DNA of 64,000 nt, taken from assembly GCA_009772925.1 (NCBI GenBank), contig WOUQ01000003.1, positions 1 to 64,000 on the forward strand. The letters run 5' to 3'. The stretch's first letter is position 1. Every line of letters begins with the position of its first letter. The notes beneath the pieces were generated by a model. That model was not told the DNA's origin, made no database searches, and worked only from the letters and a program-made list of their open reading frames with translations. Shown in pieces: positions 1 to 8,076 of this stretch. The stretch is from a bacterium. Its GTDB lineage: Bacteria; Pseudomonadota; Gammaproteobacteria; Burkholderiales; Thiobacillaceae. The translations under genes and the position numbers were made by a program.

Positions 1-189
1 TACGATCTTCAGGTTGAAGCTGGCGGTACGAACTTTGTGTTTGCATCCGTGCACCTTACGACATCCAAGGTGTTGCACTTCAGATTTGAGGCCGCCCTGC
101 CATCTGTGCAAGAACAAGGCCGAACCCGAACCTGTGGATTCCGCGATATCAGCAATGCCTGGTCAGGAGAAAGCCTACTGCCGGCCTGA
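1..189 (+). other. Open frame entering from the left edge, unidentified
   Basis: Reading frame 1 is open from the first base to a TGA at 187-189 (62 codons). It could be the tail of a gene that starts outside the window. I recognise no domain, and codon use does not look clearly coding. Its end overlaps the last 15 bases of the convergent gene at 175-615. The stretch may equally be intergenic. Confidence 0.15.
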
Positions 190-615
190 ATCCTTTAGCA
201 GCTTGGCGGAGTCCTGCTTCAACTGCTCCAGTTCCAGGCCCAGTTGCGCCTTGCGCTCGGCCTGCTGGTTGGTTGCGCTGTCGGTTTTCTCGATGTCGGC
301 CAGTTCTTTCTCGAGTCCGCGCTTGCGCTTCTCCAGTTCGTCGATGCGCTTGAGCAGGCTGGCGTCCATCTTCTGGGCGCCCTCGCGCAGGGCTTTGTAG
401 GTGTCGCCGAGCTTGTCGAGGGCGGCGTCGTATTTGCCGGCGTCGTATTTCTCCTTCTCCGACTTGGCGAGTGCGCCAACGGAGACGGCGACTTCCTTCA
501 TCTGGCCGAAGGTCTTCGCGGACTGGGCCTTCTCCTCCTCGCTGCCGAAGAAGTAGTTGTAGGCCAGCAGGCCGATGACCAGCACCACGGCGAGTTTGAT
601 GAGGAATCCGATCAT
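175..615 (-). CDS. Small membrane-anchored coiled-coil protein, function unknown
   Basis: A 146-residue protein with one N-terminal hydrophobic segment (about residues 3-20). The remainder is charged and helical, rich in Glu, Lys, Leu and Ala, with strong coiled-coil character from about residue 85 to 140. The shape is that of an inner-membrane anchored periplasmic or cytoplasmic coiled coil. No catalytic motif is visible and I do not recognise a named family. It is the last gene of the leftward run and lies 30 bases beyond tldD, so co-transcription with tldD is plausible. The ATG at 615 puts the hydrophobic segment at the extreme N-terminus, which supports this start. Confidence 0.7.
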   Translation of the reverse strand: MIGFLIKLAVVLVIGLLAYNYFFGSEEEKAQSAKTFGQMKEVAVSVGALAKSEKEKYDAGKYDAALDKLGDTYKALREGAQKMDASLLKRIDELEKRKRGLEKELADIEKTDSATNQQAERKAQLGLELEQLKQDSAKLLKDSGRQ

Positions 616-645
616 GGCGAGCTCCTGTTCAGTTTCCGCCTGGGC

Positions 646-2082
646 TCAATGGGTGCCGCCCACCGTCAGCCCCTCGATCTTCAGGGTTGGCTGGCCGACG
701 CCCACGGGCACGCTCTGGCCCTCCTTGCCGCAGGTGCCGACGCCCGGGTCCAGCTTCATGTCGTTGCCGATCATGGAGACGCGGGTGAGCACGTCGGGGC
801 CGTTGCCGATGAGGGTGGCGCCTTTCACCGGGTAGGTGATCTTGCCGTCCTCGATCATGTACGCCTCGGCGGCGGAGAAGACGAACTTGCCGCTGGTGAT
901 GTCCACCTGGCCGCCGCCGAAGTTGACGGCGTAGAGGCCCTTTTTCACGGAGGCGATGATTTCCGCCGGATCGCGGTCTCCGGCCAGCATGTAGGTGTTG
1001 GTCATGCGCGGCATGGGCAGGTGGGCGAAGGATTCGCGCCGGGCATTGCCGGTGGGGGCCATGCCCATCAGGCGGGCGTTCATGCCGTCCTGCATGTAGC
1101 CGCGCAGGATGCCGTTTTCGATGAGCACGGTGCGCTGGGTCGGGGTGCCTTCGTCGTCCACGTTGAGGGAGCCGCGCCGGTCGGGCAGGGTGCCGTCGTC
1201 CACCACGGTGACGCCGTCGGCGGCGACCCGCTGGCCGATGCGGCCGGAGAAGGCGGAGGAACCCTTGCGGTTGAAGTCACCCTCCAGGCCGTGGCCGATG
1301 GCTTCGTGCAGCAGGATGCCGGGCCAGCCGGAGCCCAGCACCACGGTCATGGTGCCGGCCGGGGCGGGCTGGGCGTTGAGGTTGGTGAGGGCCTGGTCCA
1401 CCGCCAGCTGGGCATATTCCTTGAGGCGGGCGTCGCTGAACCAGGCGTAATCAAAACGTCCGCCGCCACCGGCGCTACCCTGTTCGCGGCGGCCGTCCTG
1501 TTCGACGATGACCTGCAACGAGACCCGCACCAGGGGCCGCACGTCGGCGGCGCTGCGGCCGTCCAGGCGGGTGACGAACACCACTTCGTACTCGCCGGCC
1601 AGGCTGGCGATGACCTGGGTGACCCGGCTGTCCTGCTTGCGGGCGTAGTCTTCCAGGCGGTGCAGCAGGCTGACCTTGTCGGATTCGGTGAGGGAGGCCA
1701 GGGGGTCGATGGGGGCGTAAAGCGCGCGCCCTTGTGTGCGGCTCGGCACCCGCGTGGTGGCCGACTGCCCGGCGGCGGCGATGGCGCGCACGGTGTTGGC
1801 GGCTTCCCGGATGGCCGGCAGGCGGATGTCGTCGGAATAGGCGAAGGCGGTCTTGTCGCCCACCACGGCGCGCACGCCCACGCCCTGGTCGATGTTGAAA
1901 CTGCCGGATTTCACCTGGCCCTCTTCCAGGCTCCAGGCCTCGGAGCGGGTGTACTGGAAGTAGAGGTCGGCGTCGTCCACCTGATGCGCGGCGAGTTGGC
2001 CGAAGATGCCGTCGAGCTGGGTGGGGTCCACCTCGTTGGGGGCGAGCAGGGTGGATTCGGCGGCGGTGAAGGCGTTGGTCAT
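646..2082 (-). CDS. tldD: Metalloprotease TldD
   Basis: TldD is one half of the TldD/TldE zinc protease, which acts in the cytoplasm. It trims unfolded peptides, processes peptide-modification precursors such as microcin B17, and influences CcdA turnover. The 478-residue length matches the family. The metal motif [12 protein letters not shown] lies at residues 259-270 and has the HExxxH form typical of TldD, followed by the conserved Gly-rich C-terminal half. No partner tldE (pmbA) is present in this window. Upstream lies the nitrilase gene and, beyond it, yhdP; the yhdP-tldD order is shared with E. coli. There is no Shine-Dalgarno sequence before the ATG at 2082. Instead a heptameric repeat tract (2092-2133) ends nine bases from the start codon. 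Confidence 0.96.
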   Translation of the reverse strand: MTNAFTAAESTLLAPNEVDPTQLDGIFGQLAAHQVDDADLYFQYTRSEAWSLEEGQVKSGSFNIDQGVGVRAVVGDKTAFAYSDDIRLPAIREAANTVRAIAAAGQSATTRVPSRTQGRALYAPIDPLASLTESDKVSLLHRLEDYARKQDSRVTQVIASLAGEYEVVFVTRLDGRSAADVRPLVRVSLQVIVEQDGRREQGSAGGGGRFDYAWFSDARLKEYAQLAVDQALTNLNAQPAPAGTMTVVLGSGWPGILLHEAIGHGLEGDFNRKGSSAFSGRIGQRVAADGVTVVDDGTLPDRRGSLNVDDEGTPTQRTVLIENGILRGYMQDGMNARLMGMAPTGNARRESFAHLPMPRMTNTYMLAGDRDPAEIIASVKKGLYAVNFGGGQVDITSGKFVFSAAEAYMIEDGKITYPVKGATLIGNGPDVLTRVSMIGNDMKLDPGVGTCGKEGQSVPVGVGQPTLKIEGLTVGGTH

Positions 2083-2091
2083 GTCGGGGGA

Positions 2092-2133
2092 GAGTAGCGA
2101 GTAGTGAGTGGTGAGTAGCGAGTAGTGAGTGCC
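2092..2133. repeat. Six-copy heptamer tract upstream of tldD
   Basis: On the plus strand this reads as consecutive 7-mers GAGTAGC, GAGTAGT, GAGTGGT, GAGTAGC, GAGTAGT, GAGTGCC, which also makes an imperfect 21-bp unit present twice. In the tldD mRNA sense the tract is C/T-rich. It occupies roughly -10 to -51 from the tldD ATG and leaves no recognisable ribosome binding site. It is one of four 7-bp-period tracts in the window. Confidence 0.85.
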
Positions 2134-2182
2134 GTGGGGGGAGTGGGTTCCCCCCGGTCCTCGTTACTCAGTCCTGAAAAGA

Positions 2183-3097
2183 TCAAGGTTTGATCACATC
2201 CACCGGCGTGCCGGCGGCGCAATCCAGGGTGCGATGCTTGAGGGCGGGGAGACTCTTGCGCAGGCTTTCCTGGTAGGCCCGGTTGATGCCGGCCACCACC
2301 ACGCCGGAGCCGCGTGGCAGGCGGTCGAGGATGTTGCCCCAGGGATCGACGATCATGGAGTCGCCATGGGTTTCCCGGCCGGAGATGTGGTAGCCGCCCT
2401 GCGCGGGGGCGATGACGTAGGCCAGGTTCTCGATGGCGCGGGCGCGCATCAGGATTTCGAAATGGGCCTTGCCGGTGGTGGCGGTGAAGGCCGCCGGCAC
2501 GACGATGAGGTCGACGTTGCCCATGGCCCGGTACAGCTCGGGGAAGCGCAGGTCGTAGCAGACCGACAGGCCCAGGCGGCCGAAGGGGGTTTCCACCACC
2601 ACCACGCGGTCACCGGCTTCGATGGTGGTCTGCTCCTTGTAATGCTCGTTGCCCAGGTCCAGGCCGAACAGGTGGATCTTGTCGTAGCGCGCCACCAGCT
2701 TGCCCTTGTCGTCGTAGACCAGGCAGGCGTTGCGCACTTTCTTCGGGTTGTCGCAGGCCAGCGGCACCGAACCGCCCACCAGCCAGATGCCGTGCTTCTT
2801 CGCCTGGGCGGCAAGGAATTTCTGGATCGGGCCCTTGCCCTCGACTTCCCGCACGTTGACCTTGTCGGTGTCCTTCATGCCCATGATGGCGAAGAACTCC
2901 GGCAGGGCCACCAGCTTGGCGCCGGCCGCCACGGCCATCTCGATGAGCCGTTCCGCCTCCGCCAGATTGGCGGCGACATTCGGGCCGGAAGCCATCTGCA
3001 CGGCGGCCACGCGCAGGACGCCGCCGCCATCGGGGGTGGACTTGGGGGTGGCGCGGGACTTGGTTTTCGCGAAGCTGGCGGAATTGGCGCGGGTCAC
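2183..3097 (-). CDS. Carbon-nitrogen hydrolase (nitrilase superfamily, Nit-like amidase)
   Basis: A cytoplasmic amidase of the nitrilase superfamily. The Nit1/NitFhit-like branch is known to hydrolyse deaminated glutathione and other omega-amides. The catalytic triad can be read in order: Glu in LVALPEFFA, Lys in YDKIHLFGLD, and Cys in GLSVCYDLRFPELYR. Length is 304 residues, a little long because of a basic N-terminal extension. The frame stays open to a TTG at 3178. I chose GTG at 3097 because GGAG lies six bases upstream, and the conserved domain (RVAAVQMASG) begins about 25 residues in. It sits between yhdP (77 bases upstream) and tldD, all leftward. The exact substrate cannot be told from sequence. 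Confidence 0.88.
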   Translation of the reverse strand: MTRANSASFAKTKSRATPKSTPDGGGVLRVAAVQMASGPNVAANLAEAERLIEMAVAAGAKLVALPEFFAIMGMKDTDKVNVREVEGKGPIQKFLAAQAKKHGIWLVGGSVPLACDNPKKVRNACLVYDDKGKLVARYDKIHLFGLDLGNEHYKEQTTIEAGDRVVVVETPFGRLGLSVCYDLRFPELYRAMGNVDLIVVPAAFTATTGKAHFEILMRARAIENLAYVIAPAQGGYHISGRETHGDSMIVDPWGNILDRLPRGSGVVVAGINRAYQESLRKSLPALKHRTLDCAAGTPVDVIKP

Positions 3098-3174
3098 GGA
3101 GGGCTCCGGCTGGATTGAGCGTGTTCGAGGGTACACAAGGATTTCATGCCACCGCAATAGCGCGCGGCGGGAAA

Positions 3175-6100
3175 TCAAGGGGGAGCGGGTTTGTCGCCGG
3201 CGCCCTCCGCCTTGCGGCGTGTGAGCTTGCTCACGTTTGGTTCCGCCCAGCTGCCGGTGACGGCGTATTCGAAGGTGGTGGCCTGGCCCACCGGGTCCTT
3301 CAGCACCTTGCCGGCGATGAAGGTGCCCAGGCCGACCGCCGGGCCGCCGAGCAATGCGCCCGCCACCGCCAGGGAATCGTCCAGCCGGGGTTGCACGCTG
3401 ACGCGCAGGTTCTGGCTTTCCCGCTGCAGGTCGATGACACCGCTCATCGACACGCGCGCGGCGGCGCCGTTCATGCGCAGGTTATTGGTGTAGGCGGAGC
3501 CGCGCTCCAGGTGGATGTTGCCGGTGATGTCCTGGAAGGCGAAGCCCTCGGAAAAGACGTCGCGGAAATCCAGGGCGATGCGCCGGGGCAGGGCCTGCAG
3601 GCTGACGATGCCGAGCAGCTTGGCGACGCCGGGATCAGCTTTGAGGAACTGGCCCTGGCGGACTTTCACGTCGAGGTCGCCGAACAGCGTGGCCAGGCTG
3701 AAGTCCTCCAGGCCGCCGGTCCAGCCGAGTTGGCCGCTGACCTGCATGGGGCCGTCCTTGACCAGGCCCGGCTTGCTCAGGTTGCCGAGCAACTTGCCAA
3801 GGCTGCCGCTGTCCAGTTTCAGGTCCATGCGCGTGGTCTGGCGCGGATGCTCGGCCAGCACGCCCTTGCCTTCCAGGCGGCTCTCCGGCATCGCCACCTT
3901 GAAATGTTCCACCTGGTAACCGCCGCGCGCGGGCGCCATGCGCAGGCGCAGGTCGGACAGTTCAAGTCCTTTCCAGGTGAGCTTGCCGACCACCAGATCG
4001 AGGGCGCCGAGCGAGGCGTCGGTGCGCTCGCTGGGGGCCGGGGAGGCGCCGGGTTCCGCGTCAGGCAGGGCGAGGTGTTTGAAATTCGCCAGCACGCGGG
4101 TCTTGCCGTTTTCCGGCACGGTGGTGACTTCGCCCACCACCTCGCGGCCGGCCAGGTTCACCTGCCAGCCGTTTCCGGCGGGGCGCAGGCGCACGCTGGT
4201 GTCGTGCAGGCGGCGGCCGAGCACGCGCGCCTCGTTGAAGGTGACCTGGGCGCCGCGCAGGGGGGCATCCTCGCCGCCCTGCCCCTCGGCGCCTTCGTGC
4301 AGCCGTAGGGCGAGCCAGGCATCGAGATCGATGAAGCGCAGGTTGCCGCTGATCCACAGGCCCGGGTCGGTGGGCGCCGGCGCATCGCCGGGACCCAGCC
4401 GCACCTGGATCTTCGCGGGCACATCGCGCACCAGTTCGGCGCGCAACGCCATCTGCTCGCCATAGCGGACATGCAGGCTGGAGCGCGCGTCGTCCTCCGG
4501 CCGCCGGGTCATGCGCAGGGGAATGGTGTCGGCGGCATTCTTGCCCAGCGGCGCGGGCAGGTTGACGCGCAGGCCCGTCAGGTCGGAGGTGACGGTGAAT
4601 TCCATGCGGCCGTCGGCATTCAGGCCGATGTCCGCGCGCCAGTCGGTGGCGCCGCTCAGCCGCTCGGCCAGGGCATCCGGCATTTCGGGTTTGAGCAGGT
4701 CGGCGCCGATGCGTCCGCGTGCGCCGATGCGCACCCCGCCCGTCTGGCCCGGCGCGCCGCCACCGCTGAGGTCCACCAGGGCCGGCATGCCCGCGACCTG
4801 GACGCGCACGTCCTTGGCCTGCAAGTCCTTGTCGGTGAACTGCACGGTGCCGTTGATCGCCTCGATGAGCGGCAGGCTGCCGCCGGGTTCCAGCCGGTTG
4901 TCCTGCATGCTGAAGCTGCCGCTGACGGTGGTGGCCTCCAGCCTGCGCACCGGCAGGCGCAGGCGCAGGGACAGCGCACCCCGGCCGTGCGCCTTGAACG
5001 GCGCGGTGAAGCCATCGGTATAGGCGTGTACCGGCGACTGGCGGATGAAATCCAGGAAGGACTGGGTGTCGCCCTGGACCTGTCCGTCCACCAGCACGAC
5101 CTCGTCCCAGGTATGCACCAGGTCGGGAATCACCACCTTCACCGCGCCGATGCGGGTGGCCAGGATGCTGCCGGAGTTGGCCTCCAGGGTCATGGCCTTG
5201 TCGTGGAACCGCAGTTGGCCGTGGATGTTGCGGATCAGCGGCCAATCCGGCGCGTACCTGAGCACGCCGTTCACCATGTTGATGGCGATGTTGAAGGTGC
5301 CGCCGCCCTGATCGAAGGGGAAACGCTCGAGATCGCCGCGCAGGGTCAGGCGGACGTCGTCGGAATGGCCACCCAGCAGGCTGTCGCGCAGCCACGCGTA
5401 GGCGTCCTCGCCCACCGCGTGGGGCAGGTAGCGGTACACCGCAGTGGCCTGGCCATGACTCAGGCGGGCGCCGAGGTCGACCCGCGCGGAGCCGGTGCGG
5501 GGCAGCTCGATGCGGCCTTGCGCACTGCCCTCCAGGTCGGCGTTGGCGATGCGCTCGACGTCGAAATCCAGGCGCAGGCCATCCTTCCCGGCCCGCCAGT
5601 CGGCGCGGGCGTCCAGGTGGCTGAAGGCGAGGGCATGGCGGAACACCCGGGGCCAGTCCAGGTGCAGACCGGGGCTGTCCAGTTCGGCGCGGCCCTCGTC
5701 CTGGTTGGCCTGGACGCGGGCGGACAGGCCGGAGATTCCGGGCAGATTGCCGTAGGCCTGGGCGCCGGCCTCGCGCAGGCGCAGCTTCAGGCTGTAGCGA
5801 CCGTCGCTTTCCCAGTGTCCCTCGCCGCTTTCCACCAGGCCGCGCGGCTTCAGGGTGTCGAGCAGGTCGCGGCCCTGGCGCGGCAGGGGCAGGGCGCTGG
5901 CGAGGGCGGTGACGGTTTCCAGGCGCAGGTTGCTGGCGGTGGCGCCTACGCGGCGGTAACCGCCCTTGCCGTCCGGCGCCAGGCTCAGCCGGAGCGAGGC
6001 GGGCTCGCTCTGGGTGATGCCGGCGCGCTGGAAACGCAGCTTCTCCACGAAATAACTCTGGCTGTCGCGGTCGCGCGACCAGCCGATGCGCCCGCCCAGG

Positions 6101-6996
6101 CTGTCGAAGACCATGTCCGGCAGGTCAGGGTGCAGATTGATCACCACTTCTTCCAGGCGGGCGTCGCCGAGCAGGCCGGAGGCCTCTCCATTCTTGACGT
6201 CCAGCCAGAAACGCAGGTTGCCGACGCCACCCTTCACCGATCCCTGCGCCCAGGGTACCCAGCGGCCCCACTGGTCCAGACGGGCGTCATCGACGCGGGC
6301 ATAGGCCTCGCCGTTCCAGGAGGTTAAATCCTGCACGCCGCGGCCGCGGAAGTCGCCGCGCAGTTCCAGGCGGCCGGCGGCATCGCTGTCGGGCAGGGCG
6401 ACGCCGCCGAAGCGATGGCGGCCGAAACGGTTTTCCAGCAGCAGCCGTACCTTCGAGAACCTCAGTTGCGGCGCCTCCAGTTTCTCGTCCAGCCAGGTGA
6501 GCTCGGCATCCTTGACCAGGATGCGCGGCTGGCGCAGCAGCCAGTCCGGGAAGGGGCTGGGCTCGCCGGCCGTGTTCAACGGGATGCCGGCCAAGGTGAT
6601 GAGGCCGGCGGCATCGCGGCGCACCGCGACTTGCGGGCGGTCGATGAGCAGGTGCGCCAGGCGCATGTCGAACAGCGGCAGCGACAGCCAGGAACCCACC
6701 GCTTCCACGCGCGGCAGCAGCAGCGGCGCGCCGGCGGGCGGCTGGATGCGCACGTCGCGCAGCACCACGCGCGGATTGAGGCCGTGCCAGTCGGCTTCCA
6801 GGGCGCCGACGTCGACGGGCTGGCCCACCGCGGCGCTGGCCGCTTCTTCCAGCAGGCCTTCGTAGGCGGAAATGTTCGGCAGGATCCAGAAGCGCAGGGC
6901 CAGGGCGACCACGCACACCGCGAAGACGGCACCGCCCACGACATAGAAAGCGTAGTGGTAGGCGTGGCGCAGGAGCTTGATGACGCGGGGTGTCAT
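3175..6996 (-). CDS. yhdP: YhdP family AsmA-like inner-membrane bridge protein
   Basis: A 1273-residue protein with one N-terminal membrane anchor (about residues 15-37, after the basic HAYHY segment) and a very long periplasmic part made of AsmA/DUF3971-type repeats. In E. coli the YhdP, TamB and YdbH proteins form periplasmic bridges that carry phospholipid to the outer membrane. The opening RFWILPNISAYEG and the closing LTRRKAEGAGD region are typical of this family (TIGR02099, from memory). Length agrees with the E. coli protein. It precedes the nitrilase and tldD genes, the same order as yhdP-tldD in enterics. The ATG at 6996 is supported by the position of the anchor. Confidence 0.93.
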   Translation of the reverse strand: MTPRVIKLLRHAYHYAFYVVGGAVFAVCVVALALRFWILPNISAYEGLLEEAASAAVGQPVDVGALEADWHGLNPRVVLRDVRIQPPAGAPLLLPRVEAVGSWLSLPLFDMRLAHLLIDRPQVAVRRDAAGLITLAGIPLNTAGEPSPFPDWLLRQPRILVKDAELTWLDEKLEAPQLRFSKVRLLLENRFGRHRFGGVALPDSDAAGRLELRGDFRGRGVQDLTSWNGEAYARVDDARLDQWGRWVPWAQGSVKGGVGNLRFWLDVKNGEASGLLGDARLEEVVINLHPDLPDMVFDSLGGRIGWSRDRDSQSYFVEKLRFQRAGITQSEPASLRLSLAPDGKGGYRRVGATASNLRLETVTALASALPLPRQGRDLLDTLKPRGLVESGEGHWESDGRYSLKLRLREAGAQAYGNLPGISGLSARVQANQDEGRAELDSPGLHLDWPRVFRHALAFSHLDARADWRAGKDGLRLDFDVERIANADLEGSAQGRIELPRTGSARVDLGARLSHGQATAVYRYLPHAVGEDAYAWLRDSLLGGHSDDVRLTLRGDLERFPFDQGGGTFNIAINMVNGVLRYAPDWPLIRNIHGQLRFHDKAMTLEANSGSILATRIGAVKVVIPDLVHTWDEVVLVDGQVQGDTQSFLDFIRQSPVHAYTDGFTAPFKAHGRGALSLRLRLPVRRLEATTVSGSFSMQDNRLEPGGSLPLIEAINGTVQFTDKDLQAKDVRVQVAGMPALVDLSGGGAPGQTGGVRIGARGRIGADLLKPEMPDALAERLSGATDWRADIGLNADGRMEFTVTSDLTGLRVNLPAPLGKNAADTIPLRMTRRPEDDARSSLHVRYGEQMALRAELVRDVPAKIQVRLGPGDAPAPTDPGLWISGNLRFIDLDAWLALRLHEGAEGQGGEDAPLRGAQVTFNEARVLGRRLHDTSVRLRPAGNGWQVNLAGREVVGEVTTVPENGKTRVLANFKHLALPDAEPGASPAPSERTDASLGALDLVVGKLTWKGLELSDLRLRMAPARGGYQVEHFKVAMPESRLEGKGVLAEHPRQTTRMDLKLDSGSLGKLLGNLSKPGLVKDGPMQVSGQLGWTGGLEDFSLATLFGDLDVKVRQGQFLKADPGVAKLLGIVSLQALPRRIALDFRDVFSEGFAFQDITGNIHLERGSAYTNNLRMNGAAARVSMSGVIDLQRESQNLRVSVQPRLDDSLAVAGALLGGPAVGLGTFIAGKVLKDPVGQATTFEYAVTGSWAEPNVSKLTRRKAEGAGDKPAPP

Positions 6997-7038
6997 GGTG
7001 GCATCAACAATGCCACGCGGCGGGCGTGGAATAAAGCC

Positions 7039-8076
7039 TCAAACCGCCCAGCGGGCCAGAGCGGCGCGCAGCGCGGGGCCATCCAGCGTGGCGAAGTCAT
7101 CGCGGGAGGAGACCGCGAACACGCCGGCCATCTCGCTCCAGCCGAAGCCGCCGCTCCAGGCCTCGAGGGCGACCTCGCCCTGGCGCGCGCGCGGGATCAG
7201 CAGCAGGCCGTCGCCGTCGTAGATCAGGTTGTAGGCGGTGCCGGCGCGGTGCAGCGCATCAAGATGAAACCAGGCCTCGCGCGTGTCCCGGTGCCGCTGC
7301 GCGGCCAGCGGATAGGCCGCCGCGCCGGCTTGCGCGGGCAGCGGCGCGTCGCGCACGAAACTCTGGAAATGCAGGTGATTGACCGAAGCGAAGGCGCCGA
7401 AGCTGTTGTAGGCCAGGCCGAAGCCCGCTATCGCGGCGGCGGCCGCGCCGGCGACGCGCCAGGCCCAGTCGTGCATTTCCGGTGTGAGGAGCTGCGGCCG
7501 TTCCTGTTCCGGTTCCGGCACCAGCAGGCCGTGCAGCGGCGCGAAGGGAAACTTGTTGTACAGCAGCCGGGCAGGCTTGCCCGCCAGTTCACCGCGCCAC
7601 AGCACTTCCTTGTCCAGGAAGGGCTTGTTGAAGTGGAAGCCGCGCGCGTCGAAGGGCCGCGCGATGCCCTCGACGCGTTCGCGGCTCATGCGCTCGGGCC
7701 GCAGGGCTCGCAGCGGATTGAACTGGAGCTCCCAGGCCGGCAGGGCTTGCATGGGGTCGGCCGGCACGCGGCGCGATTCGACGGCTGCGAGATGCGGGAA
7801 ACCGATGGCCATCAGCTTCAGGAACACCGTCACGTCGTCCGCCGCCGCCGCCGGCGCGCGGCCAGTTCGCAGCGCCGCGCCGGCGCGCTCGGCATGACGC
7901 GTGTGGCTCTCCTCGAGGGCAACACGCAGGCCGTGCCAGAGCGCGGCGTCCTGTACGGCGTTGGCCAGCACGAGAATGTGCGTGCCGAGTTCGTCATGGG
8001 CGGCCAGCATGGCCTGCAGGCCGGTGTTGAAGAGCTCTTCGAGGTGGGCGCGCGAGGCGAACGGCGGGAACCTCAT
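7039..8076 (-). CDS. HIT-superfamily nucleotidyl transferase/phosphorylase-like protein
   Basis: A 345-residue cytoplasmic protein. Residues 233-238 read NHLHFQ, the His-x-His-x-Gln active-site core of the HIT superfamily, in the arrangement of GDP-sugar phosphorylases and ATP adenylyltransferases. Other landmarks are WELQFNPLRALRPE (about 115-128) and FHFNKPFLDKEVLW (about 147-160), as in DUF4922/VTC2-like proteins. Enzymes of this fold transfer a nucleotide through a histidine intermediate; the substrate is unknown. The start ATG at 8076 overlaps the stop of the upstream phosphatase/ADP-ribosylglycohydrolase gene as ATGA, so the two are translationally coupled. That suggests a shared pathway acting on nucleotide sugars or ADP-ribose. 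Confidence 0.8.
   Translation of the reverse strand: MRFPPFASRAHLEELFNTGLQAMLAAHDELGTHILVLANAVQDAALWHGLRVALEESHTRHAERAGAALRTGRAPAAAADDVTVFLKLMAIGFPHLAAVESRRVPADPMQALPAWELQFNPLRALRPERMSRERVEGIARPFDARGFHFNKPFLDKEVLWRGELAGKPARLLYNKFPFAPLHGLLVPEPEQERPQLLTPEMHDWAWRVAGAAAAAIAGFGLAYNSFGAFASVNHLHFQSFVRDAPLPAQAGAAAYPLAAQRHRDTREAWFHLDALHRAGTAYNLIYDGDGLLLIPRARQGEVALEAWSGGFGWSEMAGVFAVSSRDDFATLDGPALRAALARWAV

Noticed and set aside
3098-3178. TTG start of the nitrilase gene overlapping the yhdP stop
   Set aside because: TTG is rare and no ribosome binding site precedes it. GTG 3097 has GGAG at six bases.
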